Of a stretch of DNA of 64,000 nucleotides, positions 12,978 to 23,410 are shown in pieces. Numbering within the stretch: the first letter of the stretch is position 1; the number at the start of each line of letters is the position of its first letter. Location: NCBI RefSeq assembly GCF_011386835.1, contig NC_088800.1, positions 13,850,572-13,914,571 of the forward strand, read 5' to 3'. Position numbers and translations under genes: made by a program. The DNA is from Chrysemys picta bellii (lineage: Eukaryota; Chordata; Testudines; Emydidae). Under the pieces are notes generated by a model. The model was not told the DNA's origin. It worked only from the letters and a program-made list of their open reading frames with translations, and did no database searches.

Positions 12978-13537
12978 CAGTGGTTCTTAACCTGGGGTGC
13001 ACGCACCCCCTGGGGCAGGGCTGGTGCAAGGATATTGCGCCCTAGGAGAAACTTCCACCCCCCGCACATCAGTTCATTGAGGGGCAAATCCCAATGAGCC
13101 TTTAGGGACCCAGGGTCCAGCCGTGCCCAGGGGCTGCTCCCCAGACCAGGTTCCCCCCTCCCCCTGAACTCCCCTGGAGGGTGCACAGAGCCCCCGCGAG
13201 CCCTCCCCACCCCACCCCGGTGGCCCCCGCCCCGAGTCCACTCAATGGCTTTGCCGGGCTTGGGCCGCTGCAGCAGCTCGGCAGGGAGAAGCCGCCTTCT
13301 GGAGGCACTGGAGAGCCAGAGCGTTCCGCTTGCGGTGGCAGCCAGCCCCAGCCATGGAGTGCACGGAGGGAGCAGCCCTGCAAAGGCGGCGGCGCTGCTA
13401 GCGGGGAGCAGCCATGTCCCTCCACCCCTCCTGCCCAGGCTGCGGCCCAGCGCCCCCCCCCAGGGGGCTCCTGCAGGCTGCAGTGGATGCATGCAGGCGC
13501 CAGCCCCCATGTGCCCCCCAGCTCCCCCCTCGCCTAG
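12978..13537. mobile_element. hAT-like terminus followed by GC-rich repeat
   Basis: CAGTGGTTCTTAACCTGGGG is a Charlie/Buster-type hAT terminus. It is followed by TGCAAGGATATTGCGCCCTA and a long C-rich stretch. No matching right terminus or duplication is identifiable, so the boundaries are approximate. Open frames of 100-200 codons on both strands reflect GC richness. Confidence 0.4.
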
Positions 13538-13760
13538 GGTTACCATATTTCAACAATCAAAAGAGGAGGGGGGAGAGCCCTGCCCCATCCACTCCCTCCC
13601 ACTTCCCACCCCCTGATTGCTCCCCTCAGAACCTCCAATCCCGCCCCGCTCCTTGTCCCCTGACTGCCCCCTCCTGGGACCCCAAAATAGCCCCTCATTT
13701 AGCCCAATGTCTATGCCGTTATGAGGACCCACCAGGGCTAGTGCAGAGAGACTAGCATCT
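13538..13760. mobile_element. MITE-like repeat beginning CTAGGGTTACCATATTTC
   Basis: Begins GGGTTACCATATTTCAACA, then AAAAGAGGAGGGG, then a C-rich tail. The start resembles the AGGGTGACCAGATGTCC start at 27781, suggesting related terminal sequences. Right end not defined. Confidence 0.4.
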
Positions 13761-14084
13761 GAAGCAGCTTCAACACTTGCCTCCAAGCTGCTGTACACCT
13801 GGCACACTATTGGTTCCTTGATGTTTGGTGTGTCACAGCCCCAGCAGCAGTCATAATTATAGTGCAACCGCCTCTCCAGTTGAACATACCCCATGTTCAA
13901 AGAAACACTACAGTAATAGACCCCAACACAGCAATGATGTTGCTACAAGTGGCTGTGTTTGGCTCGGTTATTGGAGAATAATTTCAGACTTATTTGTAAG
14001 TGAGTCAGGATTATTTTGCCCCGGAAAATTTAGGGATCAGAGGGTGACATTTTTTGCATAAAAAATATTCAACTAGGTGCAGAG

Positions 14085-14175
14085 TACACAGATTCTGCGG
14101 CTCCTCACAGCTGTGCAGTAGGGGCTCCATTGAAATCAGTGGGAGTTTTACCATTGAATTGTATGGGAGCAGGAC
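14085..14175. repeat. short dispersed repeat with ATCAGTGGGAGTTTTACC
   Basis: TGAAATCAGTGGGAGTTTT followed by ACCATTGAATTGTATGGGAG forms an imperfect inverted repeat. Related copies occur at about 15495-15565 and 40268-40350. Confidence 0.45.
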
Positions 14176-14814
14176 CACAGAAGATTTAAAATCCCATGCA
14201 CTCTCTTGCTTTCTCCAGCATCGCCTGCCAGCTTCCCCAATTTCTAATGTTTCACTGCAGCTCCACATTAGCCAGCAAGGAGGTGGGAAGGGGCCCAAAC
14301 TTCTGTTCTGCTTCATATATATTTCTTCTTTGATAATGTGGTTTGTGGTTCCCAGCCATGTTGGCACAGGGTTCAACAGCTGCCTCTGCTCCTGCGGGAG
14401 AAGGGGGCCTGCTACTGAACTCCTCCTTTAGGTCTCTGCATTTGGCTCAGTGGGGTTGCCAGCCTGGGGTGGGCTCCTGCCAAGGGAGTGTATTTTACAT
14501 CTCTTTTTTATTGGCTGTTGCCATGTGCAGCCGTTCACTTTCCTGGCTGGTTACCTATGCAATGATCTGATTTCATGTTAATACCAATAACAATACAATA
14601 TGCAAATATGAGAAGTTATTTTTTTAATTGTTGCCAGCGGCAAAGAACACCAGCCAATCAGGAGCTTAGTAGTAGTCATAGCAACAGGTGATACGTACCC
14701 TGAATGATGTTTACTCCTCTTTCCTCCCTCCCTCCCTCCCATCTTAGGGAGGTGGCTCATGGGATATGGCTTTCTGTGAAAGGAAAGGCGTGGGGACACT
14801 GAAGGATGCTGCAG
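14176..14814. other. unique non-coding sequence
   Basis: No exon or repeat recognised apart from a short CCTCCCTCCCTCCC simple repeat at about 14725. Confidence 0.35.
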
Positions 14815-14985
14815 CCAACCCCACCTTGGGCTGTGATCTTATCAGATCTCCTAAGCTAAGCATGGTTGAACTCCGCCAGTATTTCAATAGGAGCTTTCCA
14901 AGGGAAACCTAAGGTTTGTTGGTGATTCAGTGACTTCAAAGGAGCTATGATGATCTATGCCCGCTGAGAATCTGACCCTCTCTTG
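14815..14985 (+). repeat. 5S rRNA-derived SINE
   Basis: The stretch 14835-14912 is a degraded copy of 5S rRNA. It includes TGATCTTATCAGATCTCC, the box-A-like AAGCTAAGCATGGTTG, CAGTATTTCAATAGGAGC (where 5S has AGTACTTGGATGGGAG) and CCAAGGGAAACC. The following TTGGTGATTCAGTGACTTCA and GGAGCTATGATGATCTATGC then GCTGAGAATCTGACCC form a non-5S tail, so this is a SINE rather than a simple 5S pseudogene. 5S-headed SINEs such as the AmnSINE1/SINE3 group are known in vertebrates. The exact family is not established here. Confidence 0.7.
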
Positions 14986-15494
14986 CTGAATGCTTATGAG
15001 GCCAAATGCTTCCCCTGTTACAGAGAATACTTATTGGTTTATGCAAACCTGTTTCATATAAGTGGGAGCTATGCGAAGAGGGAAAGCAAGGAAAGAAACA
15101 AGCGAGATCATCCATGTGTGGAACTCAGGGCGTGATTAAATCTGAGCTGAGTCTGGAAGCTGAGTTCCATCTGGTCCTTAGACAATTGACCCAGCCAGTG
15201 TTTGAAAGCTGAGGTCAATTCCCTTTAAAAAAAAATACTATTTACTGACTGAAACAGATTTATAAAGTGACTGAGAAGAGACTCTTGACTTCATCATCAA
15301 GAGCTTATTTTAGTTGACTAGGAACAGAGGGAAAAAAGGAAAAATGCTGTCCAAATAATAACCAATATTATCAGTTCTTCATTAAGGACCCAAATCTGTG
15401 AGTGCCCTCAACTGCTATTAACTTTGGTGGGGACAGAGAGGGTGCTCAGCACCTCTGAGGGGAAGGATAGCACCTCACAAGATCAGGCCTATAA

Positions 15495-15565
15495 TTACCT
15501 GCAGTGATATTCTGACCCCTGTGAAGTCAATGGGAGTTTTGCCATTAACTTCAATACTTTTCATT
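15495..15565. repeat. short dispersed palindromic repeat
   Basis: GAAGTCAATGGGAGTTTTGC followed by CATTAACTTCAA forms an inverted repeat. It is related to 14085-14175 and 40268-40350. Confidence 0.5.
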
Positions 15566-15667
15566 GGAAAGGGTTGGTGTCAACTGAACTGTCATTGGGA
15601 AGGTTTCTCAGGTGCAGGATGGAGTTTCTGGTCATAACAAGAGCAAGAGAAGGTAGCCGTGTAGACT

Positions 15668-15825
15668 AAACTGCAGCCTGGTGGTTGAGTTCCCTCACCT
15701 AGACTATGGTAGGCTTAGATTCAAATCCCTGCTCTGCCTGAGCAAAGCAATGAGTTGAACCTGGGTATTCTACATCCCACATGAGTCCCCAACAACCTGG
15801 CCTTCTGGGTTCAGTCTCTCTCTTT
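15668..15825 (+). repeat. tRNA-related SINE copy
   Basis: An A-box-like GCCTGGTGGTTGAG (15676-15689) and B-box-like GATTCAAATCC (15718-15728) have tRNA-like spacing. They are followed by a partly inverted second half (GAGTTGAACCTGGGTATTC, then CATGAGTCCCCAACAACCTG). Probably a Pol III SINE; it directly abuts the CR1 3' end. Confidence 0.5.
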
Positions 15826-15827
15826 CA

Positions 15828-17095
15828 CATAAGAGCTGCCATGCTGGGTCAGACTCTGGTCCACAGGTTAGTTGTGTGAAAAAGTGCTTCCTCTTTTTAT
15901 TACTGGTCTTTGTATCATGGGAAAGGGTAAATAACACTTCATTATTCACTTTTCCCATGCTAGTCATGATTTTATGGGCATCTATAATATCCCTGCTTAA
16001 TTGTCTCTTTTCTAAGATGAACAGCCCTAATCTTTTTAGTCTCTCCTCATATGGAAGCCGTTCCATACCCTTGATCATCTTTGTTGCCCTTCTCTGAACT
16101 TTTTCCACTATTCCTTTTTGGAGATGGGGCAACCAGAACTAGACACCATACTGAAGGTGTGGGTGCACCATGGTTTTATAGGTGGCATTATGCTATTTTC
16201 TGTATTATTTTCTATCCCTTTCCTAATAGTTCCTAACATCCTGTTAGCCTTTTTGAAACTTTACCTCAATGCACAGCAGTATTCAGAGAACTATTCAGGA
16301 TAATTCCAAGATCTCTTTCTTGAGTGGTAAGAGCAAATTTAGAAACCATCATTATATCTGTGTAGTTGGGATTATTTTTTACAGTGTGCATTACTTTGCA
16401 CTTACCAATGTTGAATTTCATTTGCTATTTTGTTGCCCAGTCACTCAATTTTGTGAGATCCTCCTGTTACTTTTTGCAGTCAGCTTTTGACTGAACTGTC
16501 TTAGAATAATTTTGTATTATCTGTATGCGTTGCCAGTTCACTGTTCACTCCCCTTTCCAGATCATTAATGAACATGTTGAACAGTGCAGGTCCTACTATA
16601 GATCCTTAGGGGATCCTGCTGTTTTGCCCTCTCCAGTGTGAAAACTGACCATTTATTCCTACCCTTTGTTTCCTATCTTTTAACCAGTTACTGATCCCTG
16701 GGAGGACCTTCCCTCTTATCCCATGACTGTTTAATTTCCTTAACAGCCTTTGGTGAGGGACCTTTCTGAAAGGCTTTCTGAAAATCCAATTACAATATAT
16801 CAACCGGATCACCTTTTCCACATACTTGTTGACTCCCTCAAAGAATTCTAATAGATTGGTGAGGCATGACTTCCCTTTACAAAAGCTGTGTTGAATCTTC
16901 CCCAACAAATTGTGCATATCTATGCGTCTGATAATTCTGTTCTTTACTATTGTTTCTACCAATTTGTCCGGTACTGAAGCTAGACTCATCATCCTGTAAT
17001 TGCCAGGATCGCCTCTGGAGCCCTTTTTAAAAATCAGCATTACATTAGCTACCTTCCAGACACCTGGTACAGAGGCCTGTTTTAGCAATACGGTG
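15828..17095 (-). mobile_element. CR1 LINE, 5'-truncated, reverse transcriptase region
   Basis: A reverse-strand CR1 that starts inside the reverse transcriptase (about 17090) and runs toward the 3' end, terminating near CACATAAGAGCTGCC. Open pieces at 16606-17088 read as RT fingers and palm with GDPGNYRMMSLASVPDKL and KGKSCLTNLLEF. The piece at 15770-16132 reads as the C-terminus with [20 protein letters not shown]. The 3' UTR is shortened. The fragmentation and stops mark a dead copy. Confidence 0.9.
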
Positions 17096-17099
17096 CATG

Positions 17100-17122
17100 C
17101 TCTCTCTCTCTCACTCTCTCTC
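17100..17122. repeat. (CT)n microsatellite
   Basis: CT-rich dinucleotide run directly next to the truncated 5' side of the CR1. Confidence 0.8.
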
Positions 17123-17972
17123 CTGATTTATTGCCAACAAAATTCAAAGTTTCATCCTGATGCAGAAAGAGAAAAAATTCTGAAATCTTGAAAATTTTCA
17201 CAGAGTGGGAAAACCATTTCCCACCCAGCTGTAACTGGGATTTTCCTCTGAAGCCTATATCCTTGGCCATAGCTGAGTTCAGGACCAACAGCTCATCTCA
17301 ACAATTAGGCTCTGCGCAGTTTTGGTCGGCATGTCCATCTGTTTTGCTTGTGTTGGTGTTACTCGTTCTCTGGCGTTGTAGGGGCCACTGCTCCCGATTA
17401 TTTCCTCTCTGGCCCTTGTTAGGACACTATTGTATAGCAAGGATGCTGCGCAATGGCTAGGGCATTGCACCTCAATGATGACGTTAGTTCAGTGATTTCC
17501 TGTATCTACATTTTAGAGGTGCTATAGTGAATAATAAGATATTTCGGCCTCCTTTAACATTGCATCTACTGGGCACGGGAAGTTAGGTCTGGCCAAGTGG
17601 AACACGAATGAGCTGCACTCAATGTGCAAATGGCTTTAAACACATCAAATTTCCTGCAGCAAATGTTATAATTTGCTGTGTAACGGCATCCCTGCCATTA
17701 AATGGGCAAGAGATGAAGGACCTGCTGTGAATGTTTCCATTTTCATTTTAATCAAGAAATTAGTAAATGGATATTAGAGCTATGAACATAGTGCATTTTC
17801 TCCCCTGTCAATATTTATTCTAATTTTTTGAAAAATTATCTTTACTCCTCTTTTGCGTTTTCACGTTCCACAAACATTTGAGGGCCTGGGCATTATTGAC
17901 AGGAAAGATCACGGAGAGCTAATTTCAGAGTCACCTGAGTGATTGTTCGTGGAAACCAGATTTTACATTTGG
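17123..17972. other. unique non-coding sequence
   Basis: No repeat or exon recognised. The AT-rich block at about 17600-17940 has a non-repetitive texture like conserved non-coding DNA, which is inference only. Confidence 0.35.
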
Positions 17973-17978
17973 ACTCTG

Positions 17979-18689
17979 TGTGATGGAGTGGGGATTTTCT
18001 GTAATATTTTGTATGAATACTTTGCGTGCCTCAGTTTCTCCTATGTGCTGCATGGTTAACTAGGTGGTGGGAAAAGGTTGTTTACTCTTTACAGAAACCC
18101 AGAGATACAGATGTGACTGACGCAAAGCTGTCTGGGGTCCAGGAAAAGTCCAAGAAGACAATGGCCACTCCAGTTGCCTGGACATTTGGTACCTAGCAAC
18201 TAACAACCACGGATGGCACACAAAGCCTGCTGTGTTTGCCAAGAACAAGAACAAAGGATTGAGGAAGGGGCCAGGTGGGGGGTTGTTAAGCGTGGGCTGC
18301 TGGAAGCTGGAGACTTTCCTGAACAAAAAAGGGGCCAGAGGGCTCTGGGCTGACCAAGATGGATCATCCTGTAACTTTCTGCTCTCTGTGCTAAACAAGG
18401 ACTTTCCACACTGCGTTCCAGACAGCTAATAAACCCTGCTGCATTTACAATGCTGGCTGAGAGTCACAGCAGATGCTGAAGGTGGGGGTGCACTGCTCCC
18501 TTTGGTCTCAGGCGTCCAACTCAGGTGGACCTGCTGATGGGAGCTCACGGTGTGAAGCCGGGGTGCTGAATGCCCTGAGGTTCGCTGTAAGGAGGCGGTG
18601 GAGCTGAGTGGCTTACCCTAGTGAAAGAGTGAGACACTAAGGGGGTCTGTCACACTGAGGGGATCCTCCTAGGGACTGGATCTGTGACA
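17979..18689 (+). mobile_element. probable solo LTR (endogenous retroviral type)
   Basis: Begins TGTGATGGAGTGGGG and ends ATCTGTGACA, the TG..CA form of retroviral LTRs. It carries an AATAAA signal at about 18429 followed by an R/U5-like stretch. The flanks ACTCTG (17973-17978) and ACTGTG (18690-18695) are an imperfect 6-bp candidate target duplication. No internal viral genes adjoin. An alternative right end is CTGTCACA at 18654. Family unknown. Confidence 0.55.
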
Positions 18690-18720
18690 ACTGTGCCAGA
18701 AGTGCTTGCAGTCAGGGATC

Positions 18721-18836
18721 AGAAACAACCTCATTTGCTTTATCAGCCCAATCAGGCAACAGAAACAATTGTGTGATTTATCAGCCCAATCTGGCAATAG
18801 AAACAATGCCATGGAATTTATCAGATCAATCATAAC
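18721..18836. repeat. three-unit tandem repeat, about 39 bp
   Basis: Units begin AGAAACAA at 18721, 18761 and 18799. Each contains TTTATCAG followed by a CCAATC-type block. Confidence 0.7.
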
Positions 18837-19865
18837 TCAAGCAAACAGGTTGAAAAGCAAAAACAAACAGAGGATTTTGCAATTTTTTTCTTCCATCTCA
18901 GGAATGGAATAGAGGCCTCCAGAGTCCCGGTGCATTTCGTCAATGGACCACCAGCTGCCTTTCGCTGTGAATGTGTTCTGTTTGAGTGAATAATGTAATG
19001 TAGCCTCTTTCCCTGTTCACAGAATATCCCCAGTCTTAATGGATGACAAAACTATCTATGTTCTTGTCCCTCGCTCATCACCATGGTATCTGAACCCCTA
19101 TGTAGCTGGTTGGAGACAGCTTTTCCCAATGGCCCCCATGCAAATTAGTCTCCCCCAGATAAATCTCCTCTCACTCTTTGAGATCCGGCTGGTTAATAGT
19201 TTTTTCTCTGGCTCCGGCTCCTCCAATGAGACTTTCTGCATGGGATATGTTCTCTTTCTGTGCCTGCACTTGTGCTGCAAGCTCCCCATAATCTGACTCC
19301 TTGTGCTCTCCGGATATCTCCACCACCTGTAACACCTGCCTCTGTCCCGACTTCAGAGATTATTTTCCTTCCTATGTGAGGATTAAACAACAAAATAAAT
19401 CTCTCCGTAGAACACAAATTTGCTCTAGTGGAAACTTGGGTCATGTGTGCTCTGCTCTCCTCCAGATGGGTGAAAAGAAGGGTGGGGATTGAGGGGAGAG
19501 GATACTGAGTGCCTGTGATTGTATTAATCAGCCCATGTAGGTGCTTCAAATCCAATCACCACTACCTGACCTTTCCCCTCTAGATGCAAGTGGTAAACAC
19601 TTTGCTGCTGATGCTGCTTTGCTATGTAAACCATTTCATCCCAGCCATCTAGTCCCCTCTTCAGCAAGGTAATGAGACTTCCTTGCCATGGTATCACTTC
19701 TTTGTTTTGTTTTTATTATTATGGTGGAAATTGATTGCCATGATGGAGCAGGTAGCCAAATCCTCCCTCCCATTCTCTATAGCCCCTGCCCCACCTCACT
19801 CCTCTGTGGTTTATTTTTAATGGCCAATCAGAACCCACTGGAAACAGTTTATGGAGTTGTCCCAC
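18837..19865. other. unique non-coding sequence
   Basis: No repeat or exon recognised. Confidence 0.35.
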
Positions 19866-19867
19866 TG

Positions 19868-20012
19868 TATTGATGTATTTATTAATTCATTTATTGCTCC
19901 AGTAGTGACTAGGAATCCTAATCACAGGCCAGCACCCACTGCACTAGGTGGTTTACAAACACAGAACAATAAGACAGTCCCTGTTGCAAAGAGCTTACAA
20001 TCAAACTATACG
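19868..20012 (+). repeat. ancient dispersed repeat ending CAAAGAGCTTACAATC
   Basis: Contains TGACTAGGAATCCTAATCAC, CACTGCACTAGGTGGTTTAC, AAACACAGAACAATAAGACA and CAAAGAGCTTACAATC. The same order recurs at 25966-26260, 26265-26400 and 36460-36588, with a fragment at 22230-22265. The repeat is widespread in amniotes; no family name is claimed here. Confidence 0.7.
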
Positions 20013-20306
20013 GCTTATGTCTGCACTATGAGCTAGGGGTGTGAGTTCCCCGCTTGTGTATATATACTCACACTAGCTCTCAGCGAATGAGCACAAGTAT
20101 ATACAACAGTGTCACCATGGTAGTGGAGGAACGGCTGAGCTGTGCCAAGGGCAAACCCACCTGGAACCGGTGGGATATGTACTTGGCATGGCTCAGCTGT
20201 GCCTCCATTGCCAGTACCTGTGCTACCGCGGCAACCCTACTCCCTGGCTTGTAGTGTAGATGTAGCCCAATAAAAGAATCAACAGGTGGATACAGACAGA
20301 CAGAGG

Positions 20307-21504
20307 TGTGATGGGTTGAATCACAGAAACCCCCTTGGGAGCTGCCACCAGATGTGCAAAGACTACCCCTGCTTCTGTTTTCCCTGCCAGCTCAGGACTC
20401 CAGCACCCTGTCTTGCTGAGCCAGACACTCCCGTCTGGCTCCAGACACAGATGCAGGGTCCGAATCTCCTGTCCCAAAGCTGCAGGTTTACCTGAAAACA
20501 GCTCACAGTAGTGTGCTTGTCTTTAGCACTCAGATGCCCAACTCCCAATGGGGTCTAAACCCAGAGAAATCCGTTTTACCCTGCATAAAGCTTATGCAGG
20601 GCAAACTCATAAATTGTTCGCCCTGATAGAGAGATATGCACAGTTGTTTGCTCCCCCAGGTATTAATACATACTCTGAGTAAATTACTAAATAAAAAGTG
20701 ATTTTATTAAATACAGACAGTAGGATTTAAGTGGTTCAAAGTAGTAACAGACAGAACAAAGTAAGTCACCAAGCAAAATAAAATAAAATGCGCAAATCTA
20801 TGCCTAATCAAACTGAATACAGATAATTTCCTCACCAGTTCCAGAGTGCTCCCTTTTACAGGCTAATCTCCTTTTAGCCTGGGTCCAGCAATCACTCACA
20901 CCCCCTGTAGTTACTGTCCTTTGTTTCAGCCTCCTTCAAGTATCCTGGGGGGGGGTGGGGTGGAGAGGCTCCTTCTTTAGCCAGCTGAAGACAAAATGGA
21001 GGGGTCTCCCCTGGGTTTAAATAGACTCTCTCTTGTGGGTGGAGACCCCCCTCCTCCCTCCTATGTAAAGTCCAGCTCCAAGATGGAGTTTTGGAGTCAC
21101 CTGGGCAAGTCACATGCCCCTGCATGACTCAGTCTTTGCAGGTCGACACCATTGTCCACATGGCATCTTGCATGTCTCCAGGAAGACTTCTCATGTGGAT
21201 TGGAGCATTCCAAGATGCATTGTTCCTCAAGTGTCTCCTGATCAGGTACTTAACCTGGCGAATTCCTTCCTAAAGAAGCTGACCAAATGCCTCACAAAGA
21301 AATCAGGCAAGCATACAGCCCATATTCTTAACCTCGAGTAGAAAATGATATACATGTACAAATAGGATGAATAGATATAGTAGACCATAACCTTTACGGA
21401 GATATGTTACCTGGCACAGGCAGCACAAAACATATTCCAGTTATGTCATACATACATTTATAAGCACCCCCTCCCCATAAAGCCTTATGGGGTACACTGT
21501 CACA
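20307..21504 (-). mobile_element. solo LTR of an endogenous retrovirus-like element
   Basis: A 1,198-bp unit bounded by TGTGATGGGTT and ACTGTCACA, with a perfect 5-bp direct duplication AGAGG at 20302-20306 and 21505-21509. Read on the minus strand it starts TGTGACAGTGTACCCC. It has a TATA-like CTATTTAAACCC near 21018-21029 and an AATAAA near 20704-20709, the expected promoter-to-polyA order. No internal coding region remains, consistent with LTR-LTR recombination. Open frames inside are not genes. Confidence 0.88.
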
Positions 21505-21509
21505 AGAGG

Positions 21510-22229
21510 AGTATGAGGAAACAAAGAGGCAATACTGGGCAGCATGATAGGCAGTGGTCACAGCACTGGGGACCAGCAATTAGGGACAGCAAAACCTGTT
21601 TTGAATATACTGTGTCCATGTGTGAGGTGATAAATAGACAGAGCTGATTTGGGGGCACTTGAAAGTGCTTTATAATGAATTCAGTGACGAGCGTCCTTCC
21701 ACCCCACCCCAATGGAAGCTGCGGTAGAATCTGAGTGGAAATCTTTTTTTATTTTCCTTGTGCAATCAGAGGCTGAGAATGTGTGTTTTAGATTAATCAG
21801 AGCCTGGATTAGAGGGGATTTAGGACGGTCTCAATGTGTCAGGTCAGCAGAGAGGTTGGGGACATTAGAATGTAACTGAAACACTGGGGAGGCAATGGGA
21901 AAGCAGCATCCAGTTGAAAAACGGGGCCTGAAATGGGGCACCCTGGCAGAAATTCCTAGTCCTTTTCAGGGACAGCTCACACCCTAGGATGAGATGTTGA
22001 CATAATGTCCCTACTCATCTCCAGGGGATTGTCCAGATAAAAGGTACACCCTATGACAGTGATTGGCATCCCACACACATAGCCAGGACGGGGAGAAAAA
22101 GAAGACAAATATCCCTGGCACTTCTGAAATGAGTGGAAGGTGCTTTTAGTTTTCTGACTAAAACAGCCTCCTGCAGCAAAACAGATTTTAATATCTCAGC
22201 CTGTATGTGCACCATACACAGATACTTTT
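21510..22229. other. unique non-coding sequence
   Basis: No repeat or exon recognised. Confidence 0.35.
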
Positions 22230-22265
22230 GAGACAGTCCCTGTCCCAAAGATCTTACAATCTAAA
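22230..22265 (+). repeat. fragment of the CAAAGAGCTTACAATC repeat
   Basis: GACAGTCCCTGTCCCAAAGA followed by TCTTACAATCTAA matches the 3' end of the copies at 19868 and 36460. Confidence 0.55.
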
Positions 22266-22489
22266 AATGGACACACAGAATACTAGCTGCATAGGTGTGG
22301 AGCTGAGAACAAAGAGGCTGCTGCAGTTGCCTATGGCCAGATTCAGATCTCACTTAGGCCCAGTCTGTACTGAGGATTTTTGACTCCCATGTAGCTACAA
22401 ACCACAGCCTAGGGGCCTAACCTGATTGGCTGCTAAGCTACCACAATATAAATGCTAAATAATAATAATACAATGATGCGGTTATACCA

Positions 22490-22615
22490 GAGCTGATTTC
22501 CTACTCTGGAGAAGCCTTTACACTGGTTTAAAATGGGAATCGCTTCCATGAAGTCACTGGAGTTAGACCCAGGTAAAACTGGTGTAACTGAGCAAATATT
22601 CAGGCCTGCAATCAC
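22490..22615. repeat. dispersed repeat with TTACACTGGTTTAAAATGGG
   Basis: CTTTACACTGGTTTAAAATG, TGAAGTCACTGGAGTTAGAC and GTAAAACTGGTGTAACTGAG are typical of an old sauropsid repeat. Related words occur at 41035-41110 and 60790-60835. Confidence 0.4.
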
Positions 22616-23094
22616 TAACCAAGCTTCTTCTTCCAGAAGACAAACAGGGATCCCAAATAACAGTGAGAGGTAAGAACCAGGCTTGTTGAAGGGGTATTGG
22701 ATGGTCATTCCACAGTGAAGTGTGGAGCAAGAGAGAAACCGTACTATGGGAAGCATTTTGAAAGAATAGGGAAAGGAAGGATCAGATTTTTCAATTTGAG
22801 AATTAAAAATGGGGCCCAGGGAATTGAATCCTCCACTCTACATGCATTTCGCTGATTGCCGACACACTCTGGCTCTGGCTCTGATATGAAAATATGGATG
22901 GTGAATGAATCTTGATAATTCCCAACTCACCTAATCATATTATCTCATCATCTGGATGAGAATTGACAAGTGAAAGGTAGAACAGTAACTGACACATGTT
23001 CTGCAGGTCTGTGCTTTCTTCACCATGGCTTGTCCTCATTTGCAGCTCTGTGGAGTTGGTGATGGGAATAACACTGAACAGCTGCTACGACTGG

Positions 23095-23410
23095 GAGGAA
23101 ATGCAATCTAGTGAAAAGAACACTCCTCTGGGAGCCAGGAGACCTGGGTTTTATTCCTAGCTTTTGGACTGACCAGCTGTGTGAGCCTGAGGAAGTCATT
23201 CCATAGGACCATTGGCTGTAGGACTGGAAGAGACATCCTGAGTCATTGAGTCCAACCCTCTGCTATCACAGGCAACCCCATCATATAATCCCGTTCGTAA
23301 AACTATCAAATTCCATTTGAAAACTTCCTCTCTGTGCCTCAGTTACCCATCTGTAAAATAGAAATAATAACCCTGCCTTTCCCCCACACATTGTGTCTCT
23401 TGCCTGTTTC
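23095..23410 (+). repeat. MIR-type SINE interrupted by a CR1 fragment
   Basis: The left half reads GGGAGCCAGGAGACCTGGGT, CTAGCTTTTGGACTGACCAG and CTGTGTGAGCCTGAGGAAGT. The right half resumes with CTCTCTGTGCCTCAGTTACC and CATCTGTAAAATAGAAATAA. The two halves are separated by a CR1 3' fragment at 23201-23321, showing the SINE is older. Confidence 0.75.
23201..23321 (-). mobile_element. CR1 3'-end fragment inside a MIR
   Basis: CCATAGGACCATTGGCTGTA, GGACTGGAAGAGACATCCTG, AGTCATTGAGTCCAACCC and GGCAACCCCATCATATAATC are the reverse complement of a CR1 3' UTR. Confidence 0.75.

Noticed and set aside
12950..13546. 198-codon minus-strand frame
   Set aside because: Lies in hAT-like and C-rich repeat DNA with equally long frames on the other strand; no domain.
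14835..14912. functional 5S rRNA gene
   Set aside because: Too many substitutions, and the tail belongs to a SINE.
15770..16132. host gene fragment with a basic helix
   Set aside because: The translation is the CR1 reverse transcriptase C-terminus.
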